Part shown: one piece after another, positions 42,911-54,439 of the stretch
How the letters are laid out: each line of letters starts with the position of its first letter
Numbering within the stretch: the first letter of the stretch is position 1
From: Loripinus fragilis
Taxonomy: Eukaryota; Mollusca; Bivalvia; Lucinida; Lucinidae
Reading direction: 5' to 3'
NCBI GenBank assembly: GCA_964019695.1
Contig: OZ026515.1
Span: forward strand, 40,626,994-40,690,993
Length of the DNA: 64,000 nt
Notes under the pieces: model-generated
What the model was told of the DNA's origin: nothing
The model's database searches: none
What the model saw: only the letters and a program-made list of their open reading frames with translations
Program-made: the position numbers and the translations under genes

Positions 42911-43864
42911 ATTTCTAAACTTCTAAAGCCTTAATTACTGTAGATACATGTACATGTATTACGAAATTATAAAATATTGAATGATACAAAAAAAATCTCC
43001 TATCTATAAAAAGGTACTTAATAAAGTTAACTCATATAAGCCTTTTGTGAAAGATTGAGGAAAATGCAGACTCAGATCAGATACCTACAAAACGCGACAT
43101 CTGGTCAGGGTCTACATTGTTTGCTTACATAATGTTCTATTAGATTTAGAGTAAATGAAAATTACAACCCAACAACCTTCAAAACGAAACTTAACTGGTC
43201 CAATCGATACAAGTGAGAAATTCTATTTGGCTTAAATGGCTTTGTAACCTACCCAAGCTAAGCTGAAAATGATATAACAAAATAATGCAAGAAATGAAAT
43301 GAAATATCCGTTGATACATATTTTCAGACTCCTAAACTTATCTTTGTTGAGGTCTCCTTAAAAGAACACAATAGATATCAAACATTTCATGCCATTATTG
43401 TAATCATGTAAAACGGATATCAATATCATAAGAATAAGTGATCATATACGAGGGACGTTTCAAAAGTTCTGATCTTGTAGTAATATCTCTGTAACCAGCT
43501 TCACATTATGCCTGAAAAAAAAAAGAATAAAATAGAATATATTAGTTGTCTTAACTTAGCTGAAAAAGTTTTACCTAGCTTGAAGGAGGAATTCTGGAAA
43601 TTAACCTCGAAACGTCTTTATTTTCAAACGACTGGCTGAAAAAGCAGATTGTGCACATTAGAGTACCAACAATTCATACAATGATAATCTCTGTCTGCTA
43701 AATGTATTTGCTTTCAATACACATCGTTCATCTATCAGCGAATATGCCCAGTAACTTTGGGGAAACTATGAAAGATCTGGTTTTCTTAGGCCCTCAAAAT
43801 ATTTGCTAGGCAAACATCATTTATAAACAAATTCTAGATAAAATCAGCCACTTGAAGGTTTGCT
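42911..43864. other. No gene; solo mariner-like end at 43453
   Basis: TACGAGGGACGTTTCAAAAG at 43451 looks like the terminus of a mariner-type element (TA + CGAGGG), but no mirrored end was found nearby. Otherwise AT-rich. Confidence 0.4.
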
Positions 43865-43869
43865 GTAAC

Positions 43870-44069
43870 TGTTGTATATTCTGCATATAGACTCTGCAAC
43901 ATGATACGATCTTGATAGGGGCTCAGCCTGTAGTATAAAACTACCTTGCTGCTTCAGCTGTCCGCTTATTCTCTTAGTTATCATCTCTCTTGTAGTTCGT
44001 ATAGCTTTACTAATAAATATATTAGCAGCATACATGCGTGTTCATTTCTACCTGTCACAGGATAAAATA
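43870..44069 (+). repeat. 5' LTR
   Basis: TGTTGTATATTCTGC...CAGGATAAAATA, 200 bp. It differs from the 3' LTR at three single positions in its first half. The AATAAATATATTAG phrase includes an AATAAA polyadenylation signal. Confidence 0.95.
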
Positions 44070-44087
44070 TGGTGTCAGAAGTGACTT
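44070..44087 (+). promoter_or_regulatory. Primer-binding site
   Basis: TGGTGTCAGAAGTGAC begins directly at the end of the 5' LTR. TGG at the start is typical for a tRNA 3'-CCA complement. The tRNA species was not determined. Confidence 0.7.
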
Positions 44088-44177
44088 ACAGGAATATTGC
44101 TTAACTGAATTAAAGAGCGTGACAATTTACACCTATTTGACTTGAAATAATATTAGTGAAATTTAAATTAACAAAAA

Positions 44178-45353
44178 ATGGCTAGTTTTCAAGTTACCCC
44201 TCCAGATCAGTTTGACTTTAAAAAACCAGCAGATTTTGAGAAATGGTTTGTGAGGTTTGAACGGTTCAAAACTGCTAGTGGTCCTTCAGAAAAATCTCAA
44301 GAACAGCAAGTAAATGCCTTGGTTTATTGTATGGGGAAAGAAGCAGATGACGTTTTAAAATCGTTTGGATTATCAGATGAGCAGCAAAAAGTTTATACAA
44401 CAGTCACAGGAAAATATGTGAACTATTTCAATGTTCGAAGAAATACAATATTTGAACGTGCAAGGTTTAATTTAAGAAAACAAGAAGAGGGGGAGTCCGT
44501 GGATCAGTTTATCACATCATTGTACACGCTAGCAGAACATTGTGATTATGGTGAATTAAAGGACCAGTTAATCCGGGACAGAATTGTTGTTGGACTCAGG
44601 GACGCTAAAATTTCTGAGAAATTACAGCTGGATCCTGCTCTGACGCTTGAGAAAGCTGTCACACAAGCCAGGCAGAAAGAAGCAGTCCACGAGCAGCAGT
44701 CTATAGTAAGAAGTTATGTTCTGTCGGAAAATAAGATTGACTCAGTTAAATTCCGACAGAGACACAGCCAGAACACACAGAGAAGACACACAAGGGATAA
44801 GCCAAAGACACAAAATAGCGACAAGCCTAGATGTACCCGTTGCGGAGCCGTACCATCGCATAGTCGGAGTAAGTGCCCAGCTCGGGATGCAAAGTGCCGA
44901 GGTTGCGGTATAAAAGGACACTGGGTTCGATTTTGTCTTTCAAAGAAGGTGCACGAGGTCGACGATCGAGATGGGGAATCCGACGATGAATCCGATGCAT
45001 ACCTTGGGACAATCGACAGTGAAAGTGCAGTGCTAAGTTCAATCAGTTCAAATTCAGATGAACCATGGATTATTGACCTCAAGGTAGGACAAGGTTTTAT
45101 CAGATTTAAAATCGATTGTGGTGCCGATGTTACGGTCATATCAGACGATATGTACCTTAAAATTGGCAAGTTACCTTTAGTAAAAAGCTCTAAAAGGTTG
45201 TACGGTCCTGGTAATGTACCACTGAAGGTCATGGGTTCGTTTACTGCAAAGCTCGAGACTAATGCAAGCTCAGCGGTCGAGCGTATCTACGTAAAAGGGG
45301 CAAGATCGATGCCTGTTAGGTCGACCAGCTATAACCAAGCTAGATTTGCTTGA
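44178..45353 (+). CDS. Gag-protease
   Basis: 391 codons. PPDQFDFKKPADFEKWFVRF at the start and the following helices (to ~190) fit the capsid of Mag-type elements. Two zinc knuckles: CTRCGAVPSHSRSKC (C-x2-C-x5-H-x4-C) and CRGCGIKGHWVRFC (C-x2-C-x4-H-x4-C), residues ~219-255. Protease active site IDCGADVTVIS near residue 312 (Cys in place of Ser/Thr before Gly). The frame ends at TGA 45351. The last ~12 codons are out of phase: the neighbouring frame continues the conserved protease-RT linker, so a single-base shift lies near 45310. Confidence 0.9.
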   Translation: MASFQVTPPDQFDFKKPADFEKWFVRFERFKTASGPSEKSQEQQVNALVYCMGKEADDVLKSFGLSDEQQKVYTTVTGKYVNYFNVRRNTIFERARFNLRKQEEGESVDQFITSLYTLAEHCDYGELKDQLIRDRIVVGLRDAKISEKLQLDPALTLEKAVTQARQKEAVHEQQSIVRSYVLSENKIDSVKFRQRHSQNTQRRHTRDKPKTQNSDKPRCTRCGAVPSHSRSKCPARDAKCRGCGIKGHWVRFCLSKKVHEVDDRDGESDDESDAYLGTIDSESAVLSSISSNSDEPWIIDLKVGQGFIRFKIDCGADVTVISDDMYLKIGKLPLVKSSKRLYGPGNVPLKVMGSFTAKLETNASSAVERIYVKGARSMPVRSTSYNQARFA

Positions 45354-47109
45354 GTTTAAACATCCAAATGCTAGTTTGAGCGAAGTAATAACCTTGGAAA
45401 CGGTTAAGTCGAAATACCCCAATTTGTTTAGGGAGCTAGGCGAAATGAGTGGTGAGTACCACGTCACGCTTAAAGAAGGAGCGAAACCGTATGCGCTTTC
45501 AGTTCCACGTAGAGTCCCAATTCCTCTGCTTCCTCAGGTGAAGCAAGAGCTCGAAAACATGGAAAAAACGGGCGTTATTTTCCGTGTTGACCAACCCACA
45601 GATTGGTGCGCGGGTATGGTCGTGGTGCCTAAACCTAACGGTAAAATAAGAATCTGCGTTGACTTATCACGTCTCAACGACAGCGTCAAACGTGAAAAAT
45701 TTCCGTTACCTAGAACAGATCAAAGCTTAGGTCTTCTTGCCGGTGCGAAATGGTTCAGCAAAATTGAATTAAATCTAGGATTTTGGCAAACACGTCTGTC
45801 AGCTGAGAGTAAGTTGCTCACTACTTTCATAACGCAATTCGGTAGGTTTGCGTTCAATCGTCTAGTCATGGGTCTGTCCAGTAGTAGCGAATATTTTCAG
45901 AAAAGAATGACCCAACTGGTTGAATCGATTGAGGGAGTATTATGCCAGACAGATGATATTCTCGTATTTGGTCGAACAGAGGCTGAGCATGACAAAAGGT
46001 TGCATGAAGTGCTCACGCGATTGCATGAAGCAAATCTGACCATAAATCCGTCAAAATCTGAGTTCAGAAAAACATCAATAAAATACGTTGGTCATATTAT
46101 TGGACCCTCAGGCATTTCGGCGGACCCCGAACGGGTCCAGGGGATCAAAAACTTGGAAGCCCCTACTGACGTGCACGGTGTGCGCAGGCTATTAGGTATG
46201 GTAAATCAGCTAGGTAAATTCTCGCCATTGTTAGCTGAACATTCCAAACCAATCCGAGATCTACTAAGCTCAAAAAATCAGTTTTACTGGGGTCCAGATC
46301 AGCAGAAAGCTTTTGACTTGATCAAGCAATCACTCACAAATGCACCCGTACTTGCGCTGTACGATCCGAATCGCTACACTGTATTGAAAACAGATGCGAG
46401 TAGTTATGGACTAGGCTGCGCGCTGTTTCAGAAGCAAGACGACAGAGACATGAAACCAGTAAGTTTCGCATCTAGATCCCTGTCACCGACAGAGCAGCGT
46501 TACTCCACCATTGAAAAAGAGGCCTTAGGAGTCACATACGGTTGCGAGAAAAATCGTGATTTTCTCATGGGAAAAACGTTTCATATTGAAACTGATCATC
46601 AGCCGCTTATTTCGTTGCTTGGCGGTCACAAAGACCCGAGTGATTTGCCATTACGAATTATGCGTTTTAGAATGAGACTTATGCCTTTCTCATACACTAT
46701 TTCCCATGTCGCGGGAAAATCCTTGATTATACCTGATATGCTTTCAAGAAACCCTGTAATTCATTCATTGACTTTGGAGGAGGAGCAACATTCCTCAGAC
46801 ACCGAAAATTATGTTGACATGGTTATAAGACACTTGCCAGCCACAGATCTCATACTTCAAGAGATAAGGGAAAAGCAAAGTCAAGATGTAATTTGTCAAA
46901 CTCTAGCCAATTACTGCAATAATGGGTGGCCTGAAACAAAACATAAGGCATCCGAGATAGGAAAAGTGTACTGGCATTTGAGGGGCGAGATAACAATAAA
47001 TAAAGGCTTATTAATGAAAGCAGGCAGATTATTTATTCCTACAGAAATGAGAGCAGATATACTCACCAAAATTCATGGCGCGCATCAAGGAATAACAAAT
47101 GTAAACTGA
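45346..47109 (+). CDS. Pol: reverse transcriptase and RNase H
   Basis: 587 codons in the +1 frame relative to Gag. RT: KKTGVIFRVDQPTDWCAGMV, RICVDLSRLNDSVKRE, motif A KIELNLGFWQ (residue ~141 is Glu where RTs have the catalytic Asp), FNRLVMGLSSSSEYFQ, CQTDDILVFG (DD present). RNase H: LKTDASSYGLGCAL, STIEKEALGV, IETDHQPLISL and IPDMLSRNP with all acids. The tail HGAHQGI starts the integrase zinc domain and the frame is lost at 47105. ATG 45346 is only the first Met; the natural product would be fused to protease. The Asp-to-Glu change probably inactivates RT. Confidence 0.9.
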   Translation: MLEFKHPNASLSEVITLETVKSKYPNLFRELGEMSGEYHVTLKEGAKPYALSVPRRVPIPLLPQVKQELENMEKTGVIFRVDQPTDWCAGMVVVPKPNGKIRICVDLSRLNDSVKREKFPLPRTDQSLGLLAGAKWFSKIELNLGFWQTRLSAESKLLTTFITQFGRFAFNRLVMGLSSSSEYFQKRMTQLVESIEGVLCQTDDILVFGRTEAEHDKRLHEVLTRLHEANLTINPSKSEFRKTSIKYVGHIIGPSGISADPERVQGIKNLEAPTDVHGVRRLLGMVNQLGKFSPLLAEHSKPIRDLLSSKNQFYWGPDQQKAFDLIKQSLTNAPVLALYDPNRYTVLKTDASSYGLGCALFQKQDDRDMKPVSFASRSLSPTEQRYSTIEKEALGVTYGCEKNRDFLMGKTFHIETDHQPLISLLGGHKDPSDLPLRIMRFRMRLMPFSYTISHVAGKSLIIPDMLSRNPVIHSLTLEEEQHSSDTENYVDMVIRHLPATDLILQEIREKQSQDVICQTLANYCNNGWPETKHKASEIGKVYWHLRGEITINKGLLMKAGRLFIPTEMRADILTKIHGAHQGITNVN

Positions 47110-48168
47110 GAGCAAGAGAGTCGGTATGGTGGTTAGGCATCAACAGTGACATTGAAAAAGAAGTCAAAGCATGCGACGTTTGCGCTAAACTTCAGAATGA
47201 TCATGCCGAGCCGATAATCAGTACTAAGTTTGATGATCGGCCTTGGAAACATTTAGGGTCAGACCTTTTCTTTTGGAAAGGTCACACGTACCTACTAGTT
47301 GTGTGCTACTATTCAAGATTTATTGAATTAGCAAAATTGCGTTCTTTAACAACTGAAGAAGTTATTACCCATTTAAAGTCGATGTTTAGTCGACATGGTG
47401 TCTGCGACATATTCACCAGTGACAACGGAGGTTGTTACTCAGGACAGGCTATGCAGAAATTCATGAAAGAATACGGTATAAAGCACATTATATCATCGCC
47501 TAGGTATCCTCTAGGGAACGCGGAGGCTGAACGCGCTGTTCAAACGTGCAAACGCTTGCTTGAGAAGTCTGACGACCCTTACATTGCACTCATGCATTAG
47601 TGAGCCACACCGCTCAGTAATGGGTATAGCCCATCTCAGCTTCTCTACAGCAGACAAATCAAAACTATCCTTCCGCAAAATACAGATCGATTGAAGCCAA
47701 AAGTTATCAATCAAACCTATTTGCTTAAGAAAGAGAATGCTGCACGTGCATACTCCAAAATGAATTATGACGTAAGACATCGAGCGCGAAATATGACGCC
47801 ATTACGTGCAGGCGATAACGTTCACGTGAAATCATTCAATGTAGACGGCAATGTACTAAAAGCTGCAGACCGACCAAGATCATACGTGGTCGACACATTT
47901 GGTTAGGTTGAATAAAGAAGTCGAACTTAACGACCCAACTGACCTTCAGCCGATGGTACATGTGCAGGAAAGAAAAGTGCAGGGTGATTCTGCAAATTCA
48001 CACAATTCAGCGATTACAGAATCTGATACACTCTTGTCCAACTCTTCTGGTCCTGAACAGCTGTCTAGTGTACCGTTACACGTATCTCAAGAAACTAGTA
48101 ATAGACCATTTGTGGTGACTCGATCTGGGCGAATTTCTAAACCGCCCGAAAGATTACAGTATAATTAA
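47095..48168 (+). pseudogene. Integrase and C-terminal tail
   Basis: After a 1-nt loss near 47103 the frame reads CKLRARESVWWLGINSDIEK, ACDVCAK (zinc-binding Cys pair), LGSDLFFWKG (Asp), TSDNGGCYSGQ (Asp) and GNAEAERAVQTCKR (Glu), so the DDE acids are kept. Two adjacent stops (TAG TGA, 47598-47603) interrupt after IALMH. The same frame resumes ATPLSNGYSPSQLLYSRQIK and runs to 47906, then shifts into VVTRSGRISKPPERLQYN, ending at TAA 48166. Confidence 0.85.
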
Positions 48169-48352
48169 CTTGATAAGGGACCACAAAATAATCAGTGTTG
48201 CTTGTTTTATCTGTAACCAGAAACTGTGATGATAAACAGACAATTCAGTCGTGGGAATTAATGAATTAAAGATTGAACACTCAATAAACTGTTTTACGGT
48301 TACGGTTTTATTAATGAACTGTTGCATACCGTAAACTCTAAAACATTGGGCT

Positions 48353-48364
48353 TTGAAAGGGGGG
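48353..48364 (+). promoter_or_regulatory. Polypurine tract
   Basis: GAAAGGGGGG immediately before the 3' LTR. Confidence 0.8.
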
Positions 48365-48564
48365 TGTTGTATATTCTGCATATAGACTCTGCAACATGAT
48401 ACGATCTTGATAAGGGCTCAGCCTGTAGTATAAAACTACCTGGCTGCTTCTGCTGTCCGCTTATTCTCTTAGTTATCATCTCTCTTGTAGTTCGTATAGC
48501 TTTACTAATAAATATATTAGCAGCATACATGCGTGTTCATTTCTACCTGTCACAGGATAAAATA
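48365..48564 (+). repeat. 3' LTR
   Basis: 200 bp, matching the 5' LTR except three single-base differences. Followed by target duplication GTAAC. Confidence 0.95.
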
Positions 48565-48569
48565 GTAAC

Positions 48570-50455
48570 AACGACTATATTGAAAGTAAAATTATTTTGA
48601 GGTAAATGCTAGATGACCTCACGTTTGTCTGACGCAGTTACGTTCGAGCTGGACTGTTGCACACTTGTACTAATCTACATATTTGAAAATTGAAATAAGT
48701 TATCTCAATAGTTCAACATTATGATATACGTAAAATGGGCGTATTCCTTCAATAAAACCTTAACTATTGTCCAGATGTGGACTGTATCATAGAACTATAC
48801 CAATTTGAGTTTTAATTGATCACAAATGAGACCCCTAGGGGAGTCTGTGTTCCCTTGCTTCCTAAAAAAAGTATTGATCTCCCCATATCAATGAAAAAAA
48901 AACACAGCTTCCTGAAAGTATTTTGCCTTTGCTCCCCATATCCCTAAATTAATTCAACTTCTCAACCCAAAACACACAAATATAGGCAATTTTTCCCTTT
49001 TCCATTGGATTAAATTCACATTCTTAAAAGCTATAAAGCTATACACGAACGCATTACTTATTAAATGTTCACTTTCTATTTTAAGTTATGTGTAATGACA
49101 GGGCTTACAGGACATACTGGACATTTAATAAGTTTAATGACATACGGTATATATAGCTAAGCGTATGAGGTCATCCTTAAAATGATGTGGCTGCACCTGG
49201 TAGAGTAGGTATGGGGGATGCTCTCTAGATTTATTTTTTCAATTAGTGACAGACCATTTTGTTTTTCCTGTGAGGGAAAGGGTTGTTTTCGTCCAACAGG
49301 TTAAAGTTAGTCTAGATTTTTAACAGACAAAGAGAAAACAATTATTTTCGTATCCATAAAAAGTCTTTTACAATTGCTAGTAGGCCCTATATGCATGTTT
49401 ACTTGAGTTTTATCAAGTAAGCATATGTCTGTTCTGCATTCATAAAATGTTCATTAAAATCAGCTTATTAACTAGAGAGAGAATATCATATCAGGTAAAT
49501 AGGTAGCGTAACGATGTGGATTTACATTCGGCCAAGAGGGGTCCTGGGGCATGCTCCCCCCCCCCCCCAAAAAAAAAACAACAACAAAAAAAAACAATTG
49601 ATACAAATGCTGCAATCTGATGCATTCTGAACTTTCCAAAATATATTATTATCAACCTAAAATCAACAATTTTAAGGATAATAATTCAATAACAACAAAA
49701 TTTATTCGCCACATATTTTCTTGCAATTCAGATGTTCATGTTAGTTCAAAATAAATACATGTAAATTTTATAAGGGGTCTCGGGGCAAAAGCCAGAGAAA
49801 GCTTAAAAATCAAACAAAATGGAGGTTTTTCCTTTAAAATGATGTGTTTTTGAAATGTTTTTTCTTTGGAGGGCTTCCTAAATCCCCTAAAATAGGTACC
49901 AGTGCTTCCCAGCTCCCTGAAAAATAGCACTTCTCCCCACCTCCTCAAAACCCCTGGGGCCACCAAAAATCACCCGTCTGAAATCAATAACAATTTTCGA
50001 AATTTGCATTGCAAGTTATTAATTTATTTGACAACAATGAAACTATTTACAGTATTCCAATTAAAATCAAAAAAAAATTATTAAATAATATCTGTCTTAA
50101 ATATTTTGCTGATATTAAGTTGGACATTTTGTAGTCCAACTAAACAGAGAAAACCTAAAATAGTATTCTTGGAAATAATGGCTCTACAGTGGATTTAACA
50201 TGACGTAGTTGTCAATTTAAATTGCGTCATAAGAAATATGCAGTATGCTCTAAAATTTAAATTGGGCCAGCTTGTCTATAATTAAAAAGGGCATTTAAGG
50301 TACACGTAACACAAACAAACTTACAATGCAGCTGTTTTTCATTGTGTGGTTATAAAGATGTAGAGCTTGAAAGATGATTATACTTCTATAACATAACTAG
50401 AGGACCTGAAGGTGCAGAAGTTCTCACCTGATCTCCTTAATTATGTTAAAATAAA
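48570..50455. other. No recognisable gene
   Basis: AT-rich; a C-run plus A-run at 49556-49594. The minus-strand 49736-49966 frame is low-complexity repeat-like. Confidence 0.45.
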
Positions 50456-50459
50456 TCAA

Positions 50460-52450
50460 GGTCAGCTTAGGCTTATCATTGAAACATATTTTGTTTTACC
50501 ATATTTAGGGGTTGCGGTCATTTTGGTCAAGTGACCTAAAACAATCAAAGGAATACTCCATATGAAATTTGAGTTTAAACAGCCAAGTGATTTCTGAGAA
50601 AAAGATGTTTAGATACGTATGTGCCAGTCCAAATGAGTGGCCTTGGATGAAAGGTCACATGTCAGTTTGACATTTTGTACTTAATAAAAAACCATTGTCT
50701 CATTAGGTTAAACATTTCTCTCAAGTATTATGATTTCTGCTTAAAAAGTTTATGAAAATGATAAATTCCAGATTTTTCCCATATACGAGGGTCATTTTTT
50801 ATGTTCGTAGAATCGGGCTGTATCTCTACAAATATAGGATTTACGGTACCATAAGTATATATATTTTGAAAGGTCTAGCTTTTGTCTATCAACTGATATA
50901 AATTTTACATCATTAGCGCTTAGTTCGGTCAAGATATATAGCTTTGAAAAGGCATAGAAAAGGACACTGGTCGAAATCCATGCCTTTTTAACCACACAGA
51001 AAGCAGGAAATTAGACGCTGTTAAGTTCCATTCGCTATAGTGATATAAGCATTTTTCAAGCCGATTTTTCTTTTGCACCATCAAAATTAATTATTCAAAC
51101 GCTAATCGTAGACAAGTGCAGCAAAACTATAAGCATGTTGTTTACTCTTCTTTAACAATTTTAAAACACCCATCAATATACAAAAATAATCATAGTCAAG
51201 TGCTAGTTATTGTGTCTGTTAAAATTACGATTATGAACAAATTTTTAAATATATTATGGTTTTGCATAGCACATGATTTACTCAATCATTCGTCAGCAGT
51301 TGTATTGATGTATCGATTTATGTGTGTAACTGGCAACTTCCGGTATTGGCATACCCCCATTTTATAAAAAGTGGGTGGGGTAAATCAACCCCGCGTAGAA
51401 AACACAATGACAATCGGATCTGCATAATTTTCTTATTGCAGTGATTTCAACACCTGTTTAGATGCACAAAAACAGTTTTAATGTATTTTCTAAATATAGT
51501 AACGCTCCATGACGTCATTTATGTACTAATAAGGGAATTTAGCACCCGTCTAGGCTACTTATTTTGCAGTTCATTTCTAATAAAACAAAAGCATTAACTT
51601 TATTGTGAGATGAAAGTAACCATAACACTTCCATCTACCATATATACAAGAAAAAATATAATACTACTTTACAGCTAACATATTAAGCCACATTCAAAAG
51701 CCCGTATCCAACTCCCACTTGTGTCAACTTTTTAAAATAAAAATTGATATGCCTATTGTTCAATTTGCCGAGGTTCCAAACAAGTCTTCCATAGCCAAAA
51801 ATTGCTGAGCATTGGCTATAATGTTTATATAATATTGTAGCACGTGGTGTCCTTGATCTACAGCCAAATTTTCAGAAGCTTTGTATGGCTATGAACCCAT
51901 TTTCATGCAATTGTTACTAACGTTCTGTCAGAGACTAAGTCCATAAATGTCATATTTCTACCATATTTCCAGTGTGCGATATATAGGTATGTCTTTGCCA
52001 CTTAGAAGACATTAAAGTAATGCATTTTGAAATAATTTTAGGTTGCATGTATAGATAAAAGCTCAATCTTTCCAAATATATGAATGATGTATGCATTTGC
52101 TTTCGCCGTTTTCATTACATCTACCTCTCTACGAACATAAAAAACGTCCCTCGTAAATGCATTATGAATCAAATTTGGCCTTGACGTAAAATTGGTCAAG
52201 GCCAACCCAGTATTATTGTGTATGTAAACTTGGCAGGGCCCACAAGACCAATGCTTAATACCAAGTCCCAAGGTCATTGACCTTCTGGTTCGGGAGAAAG
52301 ATAATTTAAATTGTTTAACCATATATGGGTGTGGTGGCCATCTTGGTCATGTGACCAAAACAATTTGCATAAATTTTGGCTTAACGGTCATAAGGAGTCT
52401 CCATATGGAATTTTGAGTTCAGTTGGCCAGTTGGTTCATGACAAACCAAT
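50460..52450 (+). repeat. Two diverged units of a dispersed repeat, separated by a mariner-like element
   Basis: 50505-50640 ('ggtcattttggtcaagtgacc', 'caaaggaatactccatatga', 'ttgagtttaaacagccaagt') and 52326-52450 ('ggccatcttggtcatgtgacc', 'aaggagtctccatatggaa', 'tgagttcagttggccag') share one unit. The element at 50786-52153 lies between. The style (GGTCA...TGACC centre, ~145-bp unit) recalls the arrays at 1-1370. Confidence 0.55.
50786..52153. mobile_element. Mariner-like non-autonomous element, 1368 bp
   Basis: Ends CGAGGGTCATTTTTTATGTT and AACATAAAAAACGTCCCTCG, inverted for ~26 bp (to CGTAGA) with two mismatches, each next to TA (50784-85, 52154-55). No transposase frame found. The terminal CGAGGG is shared with the 41035 family, the rest is different. 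Confidence 0.85.
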
Positions 52451-52502
52451 GTTTTGCTATATTAATTTCAAACTATATTTTGATATATTAATTTTCCTGT
52501 AG

Positions 52503-53797
52503 GCTTTAATGATAATATATGCTGTGAATGTAGCATTTCTAAAATGCTAGATGTTGATGTTTTTTCTGTTTGGAATGTAAAAAACGTAAAAGTAGATCTC
52601 TTGGTTAATGTAAAAATGGCAGCATTAAGCGCAAAATTTGTACTACAAACGCTTAAATACTTCTCTAAATGATCTTTCTATAGATTTAAATAATCATGGT
52701 TGACATGGCTTATTTTTAAGTTCCTTGCCTATCTCAGTTTTACTTAATTTAGAATTAGAGGCTAATAAACTTAATGATAGAACAAACAACTAATACAAAG
52801 CAGCACTTCTTACAAGATGTTATGTTCAACATTTCCTTAGTTCTTGTATCGATTCTGAGGTCAACCATAAACGACATTTTATCAAAATTCCATTCATTAA
52901 CAAAGGTATGGATTTGATTGATTTACATAATATCTTTAAGGATAATTTAGTGATTTCATCTATTCCAAATTACTTGATTAATTCTGAAACTCCTATCATT
53001 TGTAATAGATATAAAAAAAAACAATTAGGTCTACTATATTTAATTTTAATAAAATTGTAACTGATATAAACATAGATTATAATACTCCTGACTCCTGATA
53101 TTGTCAGAATTCTAATTATTTATATCCCTCTGCAGGGCATGTGATAACAGGAAATCTAAATGTCATTACTGACGCTAGAGTTCGCAATATTATTTCTAAA
53201 GGTCCTAAATATAGATTTCCCTCTAATACTGATTTCCCTAAATGCCGTAGAGAGATCGCTGCTTCTTTAAATGACTTGAGTAATCGTTGGTGCAAACAGG
53301 AAAATGTTGAACCTGATGCTTTGAAGGAATGGAAGATCAATATTTTTAAAATAATTGATACTCGTATTTCATTTTGCTCTCGTAATACACATCTTTTACC
53401 CCCTAAACCTAAATCTTCTTTTCATCATCTTAAACGAGGTATCCAGGATTTTCATATGAACTATGTTTTGGTTCAAGCTGATAAAGCTGCTAATAATGTT
53501 GTAGTTGTTTCATATTGTATCATATTAATACTCTTAGGCGTGAGCGCGTTGACACGTATGCCAATAAACTGCAGCCGTCTTTAAGTAAGAGGGTGATAGT
53601 CGATGGGCATGGTTGTGATACAGTCCTACATTTCGGTGGCAAAGCTAAAGAAAATCAAGACAAAGTTCCTACGTTGTACTGGCTACCTAAACTAAAAAAA
53701 CACATTATAAAGCAAGATTAATTGCTAATTCAAGTTCTCATATGACAACAGAACTTTCTAAATTGTTAACCTCGTGTCTTACAGCTGTTAAAAACAT
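52503..53797 (+). mobile_element. Naiad subfamily A fragment (linker and RT N-terminus)
   Basis: Starts GFNDNI, then SCIDSEVNHKRHFIKIPFIN, PDS-[TGA]-YCQNSNYLYPSAGH (TGA at 53096-53098), VITGNLNVI, KGPKYRFPS, LSNRWCKQENVEPDALKEWK, HLLPPKPKSSFHHLKRGIQD, LVQADKAANNVVVV, a small frameshift near 53510, KVPTLYWLPKLKK and TELSKLLTSCLTAVKN, ending at about 53797. It covers the region that in copy 1 is split by a MITE. No endonuclease domain or catalytic RT core. Confidence 0.85.
53141..53721 (+). pseudogene. Naiad linker/RT reading frames
   Basis: 147 open codons (53141-53584) and an overlapping frame (53515-53721) after a shift. The first frame is also open upstream back through the TGA at 53096 to about 53040, so TGA is the only interruption across the CxC motif. 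Confidence 0.8.
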
Positions 53798-53944
53798 GGT
53801 GAACGCTCAGGCGAGCCTGCGCGCCCGCGCAGTCTCGTCAGAGCATTTGCTCGCATACATGATACAGTATTCATCTTAAAACAACTGAAAGAAGATGCCT
53901 TTAATCATTGATGTTTGCTAAACAGTCGTAGCCGCTGGATTATG

Positions 53945-54060
53945 CATTGGTTTGTTTGTTTGTTTGTTTTGTTGCTTTACGTCCCAGTCAACAGCTATGG
54001 TCATGTGGGGCGGTCAGTTCACCTAACCACATTTTTTCCTGGGCAAACTTGAACAAGCGG
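53945..54060 (+). repeat. TTTG microsatellite and SINE-like fragment
   Basis: TTTGTTTGTTTGTTTGTTTT followed by GCTTTACGTCCCAGTCAACA and GCTATGGTCATGTGGGGC, a phrase common at dispersed SINE-like repeats in molluscs. Boundaries not resolved. Confidence 0.5.
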
Positions 54061-54270
54061 TTAATTATACAGTTCAGATATAGAAGGAGTAAGGTTATTA
54101 AGCGTGCAGGCACAGCTCTCTAGTAGGTTTATTAGGTTTTGATTTAAAAGTTATCTATTTTGAAATTCATGCATTCATCATTAAAAAATAATTATTAACG
54201 TCAATGCAAAAAATGGATTAATCGTTAACGTCAATACAAAAAATATGAAAGTTTTGGTCCAGTCCAACCC

Positions 54271-54343
54271 AAACATGTGTTGTGGGTACTAAAAAGAACC
54301 GTCTTATCGAGACGGTTCTATTGAGCACCCAAAACACATGTTT
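54271..54343. repeat. 73-bp hairpin palindrome, copy 2
   Basis: Arms AAACATGTGTTGTGGGTACT and mirror AGCACCCAAAACACATGTTT, continuing AAAGAACCGTCTT/GAGACGGTTCT with a ~4-nt loop. Same family as 2160-2230; both are followed by 'aaattga'. Confidence 0.85.
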
Positions 54344-54439
54344 AAATTGAAAGGTATCATTATAGTTTTATTCTCCTAAAGTTCCCTTCTCTGCACCTAT
54401 CATGTATTGTTAAAGCGATCATAATGCCTCAAAGACTAA

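Larger units (their letters stand above)
43870..48564 (+). mobile_element. Complete Ty3/gypsy element (Mag-like) with 5-bp TSD
   Basis: Two 200-bp LTRs (43870-44069 and 48365-48564) differ at three positions (1.5%), and GTAAC flanks both sides (43865-43869, 48565-48569). Internal order is Gag, CCHC knuckles, protease, RT, RNase H, integrase. 4695 bp. Low LTR divergence indicates recent insertion, yet coding sequence has several frameshifts and stops, so it was probably mobilised in trans or the source copy was already defective. Confidence 0.95.

Noticed and set aside
43844..44035. Identical-looking minus-strand frames at 43844 and 48300
   Set aside because: Both are antisense translations of the two LTRs.
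44714..45232. 172-residue minus-strand frame opposite Gag
   Set aside because: Shadow of the Gag-protease coding strand; Cys-rich only because it is antisense to the zinc-knuckle region.
52701..52703. In-frame TGA (NNHG-TGA-HGLF) as another selenocysteine
   Set aside because: The aligned codon in copy 1 is CGA (Arg), so this is a CpG-to-TpG mutation, not a conserved UGA.
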